This document shows positions 8,417 to 17,554 of a DNA stretch of 59,113 nucleotides, piece after piece. Source of the stretch: Polyangiaceae bacterium (lineage in GTDB: Bacteria > Myxococcota_A > Polyangia > Polyangiales > Polyangiaceae). The translations under genes were made by a program, and so were the position numbers. The notes under the pieces are model-generated. The model was not told the DNA's origin and did not search any database. It saw only the letters and a list, made by a program, of their open reading frames with translations. Within the stretch, counting starts at the first letter, position 1, and each line of letters starts with the position of its first letter. The stretch covers positions 1 to 59,113 of the forward strand of contig JAICQO010000033.1 of the NCBI GenBank assembly GCA_025937835.1, given 5' to 3'.

Positions 8417-11185
8417 TTACTGGATGCCCATGCAGCGGTGGTTCACGCACTGCTTGTTGGCCGGGCAGGGGCCGCAGTCGAGCACCTCTCCGCAGTTGTC
8501 GGAGATCTCGCCGCACTGGGCGCGCTCGGCGTCGCAGGTCGTGGGCTGGCACTCGGGAGTGCCGCACTTGTACGGCTCGTCCAGGCCGCAGATCTGGCCG
8601 GGCGGGCACTCGCCGCAGTCGATGACGTCGCTGCAACCGTCGCCGACGAGGCCGCACTCGGCATTGGCGTCTTCGCAGCTGCGCGGCTCGCAGTCGGGGC
8701 CGTCCCCGCACTGGTTCGGCGATTGAGCGCCGCAGGTCTGACCGGGCGGGCAGGGACCGCAATCGAGCACGGAGCTGCAGCCGTCACCGATCGAGCCACA
8801 CTCGGCGTTCTGCGCGAGGCAGGTGGTGGGCTTGCACATGGGGGTGCAGGGGCCGCAGTCGAGCGTGCCACCGCAGCCGTTCGGGATGACGCCGCAAGCG
8901 TCGTCCGAGCACTCCGAGGGGGTGCAGCTCGGCGGCTCGGGGTCGTCGCCCACGCACGCGCCGAGGTCGAACAGCATGTAGAGGAGGATTTTCTCCTGGT
9001 CGGTCAGGTTGCCGTTGTTGGCGCTGCTGCCCGTGCAGTGGTTCGGGAACGTCGCGTTGGCGTAGGGCGAGAGGCCGCCGCCGTAGGACACGTGGAAGCC
9101 GCTGTAAGCGACGCGGCCGCAGGCGGCCATGTCCGGAGCGCCGTACGGCGTGTTGAACGAGAACTGCTGGGTGCGGTTCGGGGTCGTGGTGTGCACGAAC
9201 TCTTCCGTGCCGTCGTGGATCTGGTCACCGGCCCCGTTCGTTACCTGGCTGCGGGGCTCGTTCAGATTGAAGGAGAACGCCGGGGTGGTGGTCGCCGTCG
9301 TGACGCCCTCGGTCACCATCCAGTCGCGGAAGTTTTCGATCCGCGGGCTGACGTGGGGCCGGCCGATCGAGATGATGCCGGTTCCAGTGTTGGTCGTGGA
9401 GTCGAAGCTCGCGTTCCACGACGCCGCGCCGCGGAGACCGCTGGTGAAGTCGGCGCTGCCGGTGGGGTAGGCGGTGTTGTTGCCGGTGTTGTTGTCGCTG
9501 AGCCACGTGAAGGAGAGGTGGCTCGCGAACAGACGGCCGCCGCGGTTCACGAAGTTCCTGACGTTGCCCTGCTGCGCGTCGTTGGGGTTCGAGTCGTAGC
9601 TGCCACCCTCGCAGTCGGCGACGACCATGTCGTAAGCGCGCAGGCGGTCGATGCTGCCGTAAAGCGTGCCCTCGCTCGGCGTGTCGCCGTTGATGCGCGC
9701 GCCGGAGTCGCCCGAGTCTCCGCGGTAGAGGTGCACGCGCGGCGCGGCCGTCCCGTCTCCGGGGTTGCCGAACTCGCCCTGGGCGATGCCCATCTTGAAC
9801 AACACGCACTCGATGGCGTCGATTTCGCCCGTGCTGACGGCGATGCGCGGGATGTTGACGGCGAGGCCGTCGTCCATGGCGCGCGGCAGGCGCGTCGGGT
9901 TACCGGCCGCGACGGTTGCCGGCAGGTTCGTGGCCTTGCAACCGTCGGCTTCGGGGATCGTGAAGCGCGTGGCGCGGCGGAACTTGCCGACCTTGACGAC
10001 CAGCACGAACTCGGCGCCGACCGGGATGTTGCCGGTTATCGTGAACGTGCCGGTGGCGTCGGTGACGTCGCCCGCGAGCACGGGGCCGAGCTCCTGATCC
10101 TCGCAGCGCTCACACGCGGTGCCGGTGGCGCCGCCGCCGATGCCGGTCGTGATGTTGGGCAGCAGCGCGGGGTCGTTGCTGCGCAGGATGTACACGAAGG
10201 CGTTCGGCACGCCGACCTGGTTCTCCGTGTTCGCGTCGTTGCGTCCCGGAGTCACGACGCGGCCGCTGAGGCTCGTCGGGCTGTTGGTCGGGCAAGCGGG
10301 GACGTTCCCGCAGAGCTCGCAGTCCGGAACGGCGTTCTGGCACTCGGTGGCGCCGTTGACGCCGCCCTTGCAGAGCTCGAAGGGGCCGCAGCTGCGGCCG
10401 ACGTCGGCACAGTCGAAGACGTTGCCGCACTCGTCCACGAACATGCCGCACTCCCAGTCGCTGTCTTCGCAGCTCGTGACGTCGGAGTGGCACTCGGGCG
10501 GAGCCGCGCATTGATACGGCTGGTCGATGCCGCAGAAGGTGCCGTCTTCACACGGGCCGAGCTCGGCGGTGCAGTCCAGCGTGCCGCCGCAGCCGTCGCC
10601 GATCACGCCGCAGCGCTTGCCGGCGTCGGCACAGCTCGCGATGGGCACGCAGTCGCCGGGGCCGGAGCCGACGCCGCACTGGAAGGGCTCTTCGGCGCCG
10701 CACGTCTCGCCCGTGTCGCACTGGCCGCATTGGTAGGTGTTGCCGCAGCCGTCGCCTTCGGCGCCGCACGCTTTGCCCTCGCAGGCTTCCTCTTGGGTGA
10801 TCGGGGTACAGAGGTCGTCGAGCGGCGTGCAGACGTTGGTCTTGACGATGCCGCACTTCTCGTCGTCGCCGCACTCGCCGCACTCGATGATGTCGCCGCA
10901 GCCGTCAGCGACGGTGCCGCAATCCATGCCCAGGTCTTCACACGATTTCGGTTCGCACTGCGAAGTGCCGCCGACCGTGACGACCGAGCCGCCGGTGTTG
11001 CCGTTGCCGCGGCCGCCGCTGCCGGGGCTGGCGCCGGTGCCGTTGTTACCACCGCGAAGCGGCGTGTCGTCCGGCGACGTCCCGTTGTCGATAGCCTGAA
11101 ATTGCGGATCACTGCCGCAAGCGACGAAAGCCCCAAGCAAGCTCAGCGTCGCGAAGCGCGCGCCGACACGAATCCCAGAAAACAT
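8417..11185 (-). CDS. Cys-rich lipoprotein with central carboxypeptidase-regulatory-like region
   Basis: The 922-aa protein has a lipoprotein signal (LGAFVAC, Cys23) and a Gly/Asn linker. N-terminal Cys repeats follow the pattern C.P.SC.D....CG...DGCG....CG.C (about 75-290). A middle part begins SLSGRVVTPGRND, with a CarboxypepD_reg-like strand set (GTFTITGNIPVGAEF). Then comes an alpha/beta region (YDMVVADCEGGSYD, NFVNRGGRLFASHLSFTWL) reminiscent of ThuA/glutamine-amidotransferase-like folds. Four more Cys repeats end the protein (about 765-915). Similar proteins are sometimes labelled 'tryptophan synthase alpha chain', which nothing here supports. It is probably anchored in the outer membrane; the ligand is unknown. 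Confidence 0.78.
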   Translation of the reverse strand: MFSGIRVGARFATLSLLGAFVACGSDPQFQAIDNGTSPDDTPLRGGNNGTGASPGSGGRGNGNTGGSVVTVGGTSQCEPKSCEDLGMDCGTVADGCGDIIECGECGDDEKCGIVKTNVCTPLDDLCTPITQEEACEGKACGAEGDGCGNTYQCGQCDTGETCGAEEPFQCGVGSGPGDCVPIASCADAGKRCGVIGDGCGGTLDCTAELGPCEDGTFCGIDQPYQCAAPPECHSDVTSCEDSDWECGMFVDECGNVFDCADVGRSCGPFELCKGGVNGATECQNAVPDCELCGNVPACPTNSPTSLSGRVVTPGRNDANTENQVGVPNAFVYILRSNDPALLPNITTGIGGGATGTACERCEDQELGPVLAGDVTDATGTFTITGNIPVGAEFVLVVKVGKFRRATRFTIPEADGCKATNLPATVAAGNPTRLPRAMDDGLAVNIPRIAVSTGEIDAIECVLFKMGIAQGEFGNPGDGTAAPRVHLYRGDSGDSGARINGDTPSEGTLYGSIDRLRAYDMVVADCEGGSYDSNPNDAQQGNVRNFVNRGGRLFASHLSFTWLSDNNTGNNTAYPTGSADFTSGLRGAASWNASFDSTTNTGTGIISIGRPHVSPRIENFRDWMVTEGVTTATTTPAFSFNLNEPRSQVTNGAGDQIHDGTEEFVHTTTPNRTQQFSFNTPYGAPDMAACGRVAYSGFHVSYGGGLSPYANATFPNHCTGSSANNGNLTDQEKILLYMLFDLGACVGDDPEPPSCTPSECSDDACGVIPNGCGGTLDCGPCTPMCKPTTCLAQNAECGSIGDGCSSVLDCGPCPPGQTCGAQSPNQCGDGPDCEPRSCEDANAECGLVGDGCSDVIDCGECPPGQICGLDEPYKCGTPECQPTTCDAERAQCGEISDNCGEVLDCGPCPANKQCVNHRCMGIQ

Positions 11186-11573
11186 GATTTCTCAATCTGA
11201 TTTTCTATTCCGAGAAGGGCAACTGAAAAGTTCCCGGCTCGGATCGATTGTCGTTCTCATTCTCGGTTCGCCGGTTCGCCGCGTTTGCCATCAATCCGAA
11301 CGAGCATTGGCGGCGTCGTCGCCGTGTGACTGTAAGCGGCTCCGCCATCGGCGGTCGGCGAGGCGCTTCGACTCTAGGTGGTGATGATGTCGGAGATCGG
11401 CTCATACGGACGTCGCGCGCAGCGCGAGGCCGAGGCGCTGAACGGGAGGAGCGCGGAGCCCGCCAGAGCGAAGGGGGCCCAGGGGCCGAAATCGCGCGGG
11501 GTTCGGGGGCGCCGGGCGGCGGAGTGAGCGTAAAAAAGGCCTCCGCCTCGACAGCTGTGGTAGTCGGAGGGGC
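11186..11573. promoter_or_regulatory. 388-bp divergent intergenic region
   Basis: It separates the minus-strand Cys-rich lipoprotein gene from the plus-strand receiver protein gene and must hold both promoters. The first 60 bases next to the lipoprotein start are relatively AT-rich (tctcaatctgattttctatt). The tandem ggttcgccggttcgccg lies at about 11265-11281. I could not assign -35/-10 boxes, and the open frames inside have no domain. Confidence 0.4.
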
Positions 11574-14500
11574 ATGGCTGGGTCGCCGCAGCAGCCCTCC
11601 TCCCCTTCCGTCTCTGGCCGTGAGGATGATCCCTCTCGGCTCACGGGCGCGCGCGCCGAGTTTGCCGCCAGTCTGCCCAGACGGCTCGAGGTGGTGCGGG
11701 CCGTCCTGCGGGCGCTCTCCGAAGCCCCGACGGAAGCGGACCGAAAGCAGGCGCTCACTCGCCGGCTCCACGCGCTGGGCTCGGCCGCCCGGGTGCTCGG
11801 GTTTGCGAGCGTGGCGGAGGCCATGACCGAGGCGGAGCAGCTGCTCGAACGGCCGGGCAACCCGGCGCAGCGCGCCGCCGCGCTGTCGGAGGTCGGCCGC
11901 GCCATCGACATGGTGCCCTCCCTGCTCCTCGGCACGCCCCCGTCCACGCGCATGAGCGAGCCTCCGCCGCCCGTGGGGCAGCAGGCCCAGCCAGTGAACG
12001 TGCTGGTGTTCGGGACCTCGAGCCTCTCGGCCGCGCTGGTCGGCGACGCGCCGATCGAGGTCGAACGCACCGAGGACCGGGAGCGGGCGATCGAGCTGGC
12101 TCGCGCTTCCGGACCCAACCTGGTGATCGTGGACGCGGACCGCGTCGGGGCTCGGGAGCTCGTCGAGAGCCTGTCCCGTGACCCGCTGGTCGAGCGCATG
12201 CCCGTGCTGGTGGTGGGCAATTTCGTCAGTCCGAGCGCGGCCGCGGCCTACGTCTCGCTCGGCGCGGCCCGCGTGCTGCCGAAACCGGTGAGCCCGGACG
12301 TGCTCTCGCGCACCGCCCTCGAGCTGTGCGGCGCAGCCTCGGCCGTTCGCGTGGAGCGCGAGCCGCTCGGCAACCGCACGGTGGAAGAGCTCGCGGAGCG
12401 GATCGCGAGCGAGGTGAAAAAGGGGCTGGTCGAGAGCCTCGAAGCCGGCGGCCGCACGACCCAGGTGGCGTTCGCCGACGGCGCGGACGTGATGGCCGCG
12501 GTCTGGGGTGCGATCGCGCGGGTGCGAGAGCTCGTGACGCTGCGCTCGTCGGGAAATGTGCGGTTCTTGCCGTACGGGCCCGAGGGCGCCGTGCCGGTGG
12601 CCCCGTGGTTGGTCGAGGATCGCCGCGCCGGTGAGCGCGGCGCGAGCTCCAAGCGCAGCCTGGACGAGGTCGGCTTGCGCGGCCGACGCCTGGTGGTCGC
12701 CGACGACGATCCGGCCGTGGTCTGGTTCCTCTCGGATCTGTTGCGCGCGGTCGGCGCCGAGGTGATCGAGGCCCACGACGGGCAGTCGGCCCTGGCCCGC
12801 ACCTTCGAGGTCTGGCCCGATCTGGTGATCAGCGACGTGCTGATGCCGGGGCGCGACGGGTTCTCGCTGTGTCACGAGATCCACCGCGACGTCGCCGTGC
12901 GCGACGTGCCGGTGATCTTGCTGTCGTGGAAGGAAGATCTGCTGCAGCGCGTGCGCGAGCTCGGCGCCGACGCCGACGGCTACCTGCGCAAGGAGACGGC
13001 GGCGTCCACCGTCGTCGAGCGCGTGCGCGAGGTGTTGGTGCCCCGCGCGCGGGTCGAGCAGCGGCTGAAAGCGGGAGGCGAGGTGCGCGGGCGCCTCGAC
13101 GGGCTCACGCCGCGGCTGTTGCTCGAGCTCGTCTGCCGGTGGATCCCCGACGCTTCGGTGACGTTCCGTGATGCCGTCTACCTGCACGAGGCGCACATCC
13201 GCGACGGGCGCTTGCGTCAGGTGTCGCGGAGCGCGTCCGACGGCAGCTTCGAGCGCGGTCCCAAGGTGCTGGCCGGGCTGCTCGGCGTGAACTCGGGGCG
13301 CTTCGTGGTGCAGCCGGACACGGCGCCGTGCCGCAAAGAGTTCGACGCGCCGCTCGACGAGCTGCTGCGGCCGCCGATCGCGCGGGCGCGCGTGGCGCTC
13401 GCGGCCCTGAGCACGGAGGCCTTGCCGCGCGTCGTGAAGGTAAAGGTCGACGCGGACGCGATCGGCCGTTATCTCGAGTGCACACCCGCCTCGGCGCGTA
13501 AGCTGATCGAGCGCCTGGTTCAGGGCGAGTCACCGCGTGATTTGTTGGTCAACGCGGATGCGTCGCTGGGGCTGCTCGAGTCCGTCCTATCGGACCTGGC
13601 CCGGCGCGGCGCGATCCAGGGCGTGGAGCACGACGACGGTCCAGTGCGGCTGTCGGCTCCGCCGCCCGAGCCAGCCCCGCTGCCGCCCCCGGCCGAGGGC
13701 GCGGGCGGCGCGTTCCGCACGGCGCCGCCTGCGGGCGTCGCGTCCGGTGCGCCCGCCGATCTCGGCAACGTGGACGCTTCGTGGTCCGAGCCGCCCGTGT
13801 CCTCGCCGATGGCGGAGCTCACGGCATCGGCCAAGGCCGTCTCCGACGCGGCGGTCAGCGCGGGGGCCCCAGCGTCTTCCGCTTCCCCCGCTGCGCCGGA
13901 GCACGGCACGCCGCCGCCGCTGCCGCCGCGCCCCGCGACCCCCACCGCGCCCGCCGTTTCCGGCGCGACTCGGCTCGGCATCGCGCCGCCGAAAGCGGAC
14001 GTGCCCGTGTTCCGGACTCCGTCGTCAACGAGCGAGGTCTCGGTGCGCCCGCCGCCGCGTCCGGTGGGCGAGCGCACTCCGCCGATGCCGCTCGGCAAGG
14101 CCGAGCCGGCGTCCGAGGCCGACGACTCGGGTTGGTTCAGCTTCCAGCTCGATCCGAGCGCGCAGCCGCCGCCGGCCGCGCCGAGTCTCGAGCCGAGCGC
14201 GATTTCGGACTCCTCCAAAGCCGCGGCGGGCGAGACTCCGTCGCCCAAGGCGGACGTGATGACGCCGGGCACTGCGGAGGCGCTTCTGGGCTCGCTCAGC
14301 GGCACGCCGCCGCGCGCCGAGGAGCCGACCAAGAACGAGCGGCCGCTGACGCGCACGTTGCAGTCGCCGCGTCACGACGACGACGGTGCGGACCCGCTCG
14401 ACGAGGAGCACATCGGTCCGATCTCGTCGCCGCGCGTCGTGCTGCGCGAGAATCAGGACGACCGCGTCTCGGATGCGTCGCTCGACGCGGGCCTGACCGA

Positions 14501-15074
14501 TGCCAAGCGCGAGCCCCCGCCGGACTCTCAACCGCGCGCACGCGAGGTCGCGCCGGACACCCAGCAATCCGGCACGTCACCGGCGCCCCCCGCGCGGCTA
14601 TCACCCGCTGGTTCCGGTGCGGCGCCGGCCGAACCCGAGTCCAGCGGCACGCGCACGCTGATCTTCTCGGTGCTGGCGTTCGCGGCGGCCTACGGCGCCG
14701 TGCGCTGGGGCCTCTCGCCGATGTTGGCTCCGCCCGCGGAAGATCCGGCGCCCGCGCTGTCCGTGCCGGCGCTCGGCAGCGCGCGGATCATCGATGCCCC
14801 GGCCTCGGCATTCACCCTCAAGAGCGAAGATCTCGAGATCGAGCCGGGCGTCGATGTCGGCGCCGGCAACGGGCTGGTCGAGATCGTCGGTGCCGACCGC
14901 GACGCGCTGTACGTGGACGGCACGCTCGTCGGCCGCGGGCCGCGCAGGCTGGTGCCGTCACCGCCGGGCCCGCACGAGGTGCGGATCAGCCGCGGCACGG
15001 ACGACGCGGTGCTCGAGGTCGAGGTCGCGGCGGGCCGCCGGGTGCGTGTCAGCGCTCCCGCATCGAGTCCGTGA
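11574..15074 (+). CDS. Membrane-anchored multi-domain receiver protein (HPt-like, REC, REC, DUF4388, PEGA)
   Basis: The 1166-aa protein has, in order: an HPt-like helical region (about 29-118, RRLHALGSAARVLGF with His66 in the phosphotransfer position); a divergent receiver (about 140-250); a canonical receiver (about 370-490, VVADDDP, phosphoacceptor Asp421 in ISDVLMPGRDGF, YLRKE); a DUF4388 domain (about 500-620, GRLDGLTPRLLLEL); a winged-helix-like segment ending about 690; about 330 residues rich in Pro/Ala/Ser; one membrane helix (about 1027-1045); and a C-terminal PEGA domain (YVDGTLVGRGPRRL). Receivers are thus cytoplasmic and PEGA probably periplasmic. The stop overlaps the next ATG (GTGATG), so it is coupled to the sulfatase-fold lipoprotein. 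No output DNA-binding or enzyme domain is recognised. Confidence 0.85.
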   Translation: MAGSPQQPSSPSVSGREDDPSRLTGARAEFAASLPRRLEVVRAVLRALSEAPTEADRKQALTRRLHALGSAARVLGFASVAEAMTEAEQLLERPGNPAQRAAALSEVGRAIDMVPSLLLGTPPSTRMSEPPPPVGQQAQPVNVLVFGTSSLSAALVGDAPIEVERTEDRERAIELARASGPNLVIVDADRVGARELVESLSRDPLVERMPVLVVGNFVSPSAAAAYVSLGAARVLPKPVSPDVLSRTALELCGAASAVRVEREPLGNRTVEELAERIASEVKKGLVESLEAGGRTTQVAFADGADVMAAVWGAIARVRELVTLRSSGNVRFLPYGPEGAVPVAPWLVEDRRAGERGASSKRSLDEVGLRGRRLVVADDDPAVVWFLSDLLRAVGAEVIEAHDGQSALARTFEVWPDLVISDVLMPGRDGFSLCHEIHRDVAVRDVPVILLSWKEDLLQRVRELGADADGYLRKETAASTVVERVREVLVPRARVEQRLKAGGEVRGRLDGLTPRLLLELVCRWIPDASVTFRDAVYLHEAHIRDGRLRQVSRSASDGSFERGPKVLAGLLGVNSGRFVVQPDTAPCRKEFDAPLDELLRPPIARARVALAALSTEALPRVVKVKVDADAIGRYLECTPASARKLIERLVQGESPRDLLVNADASLGLLESVLSDLARRGAIQGVEHDDGPVRLSAPPPEPAPLPPPAEGAGGAFRTAPPAGVASGAPADLGNVDASWSEPPVSSPMAELTASAKAVSDAAVSAGAPASSASPAAPEHGTPPPLPPRPATPTAPAVSGATRLGIAPPKADVPVFRTPSSTSEVSVRPPPRPVGERTPPMPLGKAEPASEADDSGWFSFQLDPSAQPPPAAPSLEPSAISDSSKAAAGETPSPKADVMTPGTAEALLGSLSGTPPRAEEPTKNERPLTRTLQSPRHDDDGADPLDEEHIGPISSPRVVLRENQDDRVSDASLDAGLTDAKREPPPDSQPRAREVAPDTQQSGTSPAPPARLSPAGSGAAPAEPESSGTRTLIFSVLAFAAAYGAVRWGLSPMLAPPAEDPAPALSVPALGSARIIDAPASAFTLKSEDLEIEPGVDVGAGNGLVEIVGADRDALYVDGTLVGRGPRRLVPSPPGPHEVRISRGTDDAVLEVEVAAGRRVRVSAPASSP

Positions 15075-17368
15075 TGCGGTTGCCGAGCAGCTTGCCGCTC
15101 AGGGCGGCGCTGGCGTTCGCGCTGTGCCTCTTGCTTTCGTGCCGCGACCGCACCCGGGAGCGGCCGGGCGCCGAGCGCCGCGAACCGTCGAACAAGCCGG
15201 CTCCCGCCCAGTCGAAGCCGCCGGAGCGCCACGATTTACTGGCGGATCTGGCGTCGTGCGAGATCGAGCACAAGGGCGAGCTGCTCGATCTGGGCACACC
15301 GGCGGCAGAAGCGCACCGCGCGTTCAGCGTCACGCCGCTGCCGGACGGCGCCTTCCTAGACCGCGGCGGAGCCACGTTCGAGAAGGTCACGAGCTCGCGG
15401 GTGTCGTTCGATCTGTGGCTCGACGAACCGCTCGAAAAGCCCAGCGTGAGCCTGCGCGTGCACGGCGGAGTGGCGCGCATCGTGCACGTGTACGTCGACG
15501 GGGACCGCTTCGGCGCGCTGCGGCTACCCGGGGACGACACGCGCATCTTGACCGCGAACGGTAAAGCCGAGTCGCTCGCGACCGGCCGGCACCGCGTGGA
15601 GCTGCGCTTCACCGGCGTGCCGCGCGGCACGAAGGCGACTTACGCCGAGCTCGACTGGCTCCGGCTCGGCGAGCGCGACGCCGATCCGAACAGCTACGCG
15701 GCGCCGACGTTCAAGGACGTGCTGTCGGACGTCGTGCTCGATCGCATCCCGCGCAAGAGCCTGGTGCTGCGCAAGGACAGCACCGTGCGCTGCTTCCTCC
15801 GGCCGTCGCGCGATGCGCGGCTCAAGCTGGGGATCGGGATGTGGGGCGCGGGCCGCGGCGTCGCCGAGATCCGCGCGCTCGCCGACGGTGAGGCGCCCAG
15901 CGTGCTCGCCACCAAGAAGGTGTCGGGGGGCGATACGGCGGTCTGGGTGCCGGTCAACCTCGAGCTCGGCGCGCAGGCGTCGCGCGTCGTGGGCCTCGAG
16001 TTCCGCGCGCTGGAAGTGACCCGCGGCGGGCGCATCGCGTTCGGCGATCCGGTGATCGCGCGCACGGACGATCGTGCGCTTTCGAGCCCGCGTGCGCGGC
16101 TGGCCGTGGTCGTGGTCCTGGCTTCGACCGATCGCCGCAGCTTGCCGCCGTGGGGTCCGACGCGGAAGCTCGCCACGCTCGGCGGCCTCTCGCGCGAGAG
16201 CCTGGCGTTCGCGTCGCATCGCGCGCCGACGACCGTTTCGGGCGGCTCGCTCGCCACGCTGCTCACGGGCGTCGGCCCGAGCGTGCACGGGCTGGAGGAG
16301 CCGACCTCCCGGCTCGAGAGCGAGCAGCGCACGCTCGGCGAGATCGTCAAGGAGGCCAACGGGCGCAGCGCGTTCTTCAGCGGCGTGCCGACCTCGTTCG
16401 CGCCGTTCGGCTTCAATCAGGGGTTCGACGTGTTCGACACGGTCTCGCCGGTCAAGGATCTGCCGGCGACCGAGCCGTTCGCGCGCGCCGAGCGCTGGCT
16501 CGAACAGGAGCTCGACGATCCGCACGAGGCGCCGCTCCTGCTGGTGCTGCACGCGCGCGGCGCACACCCGCCCTGGGATCTGAGCCGCGAAGAGACACAG
16601 TCGCTCAAGCCGGGCGACTACAGCGGCGGGCTCGATCCACGGCGCGGCGGCATCTTCCTCGGGCAGCTGCGCGCGCGGCAGCGCAAGGCCGGCAAGCGCC
16701 TGCTCGACGACGACTGGATGCGCCTGTCCCAGCTCACCGAGGCCGCGCTCCTGAAACAGGACGGCGCGCTGGGTAGGATCGTGTCGCTGCTCCGGCGCAA
16801 GCAGGTCTGGGACGACACGCTGTTCGTGGTCACGAGCGACGTGGGTCCCGGCAGCCAGCCGGACTTGCCGTTCGATCCGCGCGGCCCGCTCACCGAAGAT
16901 CGTTTGTTGATCCCGTTGTTGATGAAGCTGCCCGGGGGCAAGCTCGCCGGGCGCGAGGTGCAGGAGCCGTCGTCCACCGAAGACGTGACGATGACGATCT
17001 TGCAATCACTCGGGCTCGGTGCGCCGAAGCGCATCGAGGGCCTCGACCTCGCGGCGCGCGCCCAGGGACGCGAGCCGCTGGTGGCGCGCGCGCAGATCGC
17101 GACCTTGCCGGACCGCTACGTGGCGCGGATCGGCTCGCGGCTTTTGCGCGGCGAAACCGGCCAGGTGCCGAAGCTGTGCGCGCTCGACGTAGACCCGGGC
17201 TGCGCCGAGGACGCGTTCAACCGCGAGATCATCGCCGGCCGTGCCCTCTGGCAAGCCGTGTTTCACGACCAGAAGCTATCGCGCCGGGCCGCACCGGCAG
17301 AGCCGAAAGCGCCGATCGAGCTCGATGAAGAGACGGCGGCTGCGCTGATCGTGTGGGGCGATAGGTAG
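15074..17368 (+). CDS. Lipoprotein of the alkaline phosphatase/sulfatase superfamily
   Basis: The 764-aa protein begins at the ATG overlapping the previous stop; the open frame further upstream is a shadow. A lipobox (CLLLSC) is followed by a charged/Pro linker, a beta-rich region (about 80-330, LDEPLEKPSVSLRVHGG and HVYVDGDRFGAL, like a carbohydrate-binding fold), then a sulfatase-type domain (about 355-690: VVVVLASTDRRSLPPWG, SGGSLATLLTGVGPSVHGL, VLHARGAHPPWDLS, LFVVTSDVG). The segment aligning with the sulfatase C-x-P-S-R signature reads APTTVSGGSLATLLTG: no formylglycine Cys or Ser-type signature is obvious. It may be a phosphotransferase/phosphodiesterase, an atypical sulfatase or a non-catalytic binder. 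Attachment to the outer membrane is inferred. Confidence 0.8.
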   Translation: MRLPSSLPLRAALAFALCLLLSCRDRTRERPGAERREPSNKPAPAQSKPPERHDLLADLASCEIEHKGELLDLGTPAAEAHRAFSVTPLPDGAFLDRGGATFEKVTSSRVSFDLWLDEPLEKPSVSLRVHGGVARIVHVYVDGDRFGALRLPGDDTRILTANGKAESLATGRHRVELRFTGVPRGTKATYAELDWLRLGERDADPNSYAAPTFKDVLSDVVLDRIPRKSLVLRKDSTVRCFLRPSRDARLKLGIGMWGAGRGVAEIRALADGEAPSVLATKKVSGGDTAVWVPVNLELGAQASRVVGLEFRALEVTRGGRIAFGDPVIARTDDRALSSPRARLAVVVVLASTDRRSLPPWGPTRKLATLGGLSRESLAFASHRAPTTVSGGSLATLLTGVGPSVHGLEEPTSRLESEQRTLGEIVKEANGRSAFFSGVPTSFAPFGFNQGFDVFDTVSPVKDLPATEPFARAERWLEQELDDPHEAPLLLVLHARGAHPPWDLSREETQSLKPGDYSGGLDPRRGGIFLGQLRARQRKAGKRLLDDDWMRLSQLTEAALLKQDGALGRIVSLLRRKQVWDDTLFVVTSDVGPGSQPDLPFDPRGPLTEDRLLIPLLMKLPGGKLAGREVQEPSSTEDVTMTILQSLGLGAPKRIEGLDLAARAQGREPLVARAQIATLPDRYVARIGSRLLRGETGQVPKLCALDVDPGCAEDAFNREIIAGRALWQAVFHDQKLSRRAAPAEPKAPIELDEETAAALIVWGDR

Positions 17369-17514
17369 CCCCCCTGCTCGAGCCGTCGTCCGCAGATCAG
17401 CGCCACGACGTCAGTTTGCACGATCGTACAAGATGACGATCGGTGCTCCCTTCTAGGGTAGCGACGTAGAGCGAGTTAGCCCTAGTCGAACCCAGGGAGG
17501 AGGAATCGGGCTCG

Positions 17515-17533
17515 GAGAACTCGGAGAGTTCTC
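17515..17533 (+). promoter_or_regulatory. Perfect 7-bp hairpin in the leader of the TPR-kinase gene run
   Basis: gagaact, cggag, agttctc forms a perfect dyad 21 bases before the ATG at 17555. It could be a repressor operator or an mRNA leader hairpin; no terminator T-run follows. A second dyad, ctaggg...ccctag, lies about 65 bases upstream. Confidence 0.4.
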
Positions 17534-17554
17534 GACTGGACGGGTCCGGATCGC

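Noticed and set aside
8417-11185. Label as tryptophan synthase alpha chain
   Set aside because: No TIM barrel or TrpA residues; the protein is a Cys-rich lipoprotein.
8438-11200. A 920-codon open frame on the plus strand opposite the Cys-rich lipoprotein
   Set aside because: It mirrors the real gene; composition (Ala/Val/Arg-rich, no domain) fits a high-GC antisense artefact. The minus-strand product has a lipobox and ordered Cys repeats.
13781-15073. N-terminal extension of the sulfatase-fold frame inside the receiver gene
   Set aside because: The ATG at 15074 is followed by a lipoprotein signal and overlaps the previous stop; the extension is out-of-frame translation of the Pro/Ala linker.
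15074-17368. Confident assignment as active sulfatase
   Set aside because: The C/S-x-P-S-R formylglycine signature is absent from the aligning segment, so only superfamily membership is claimed.
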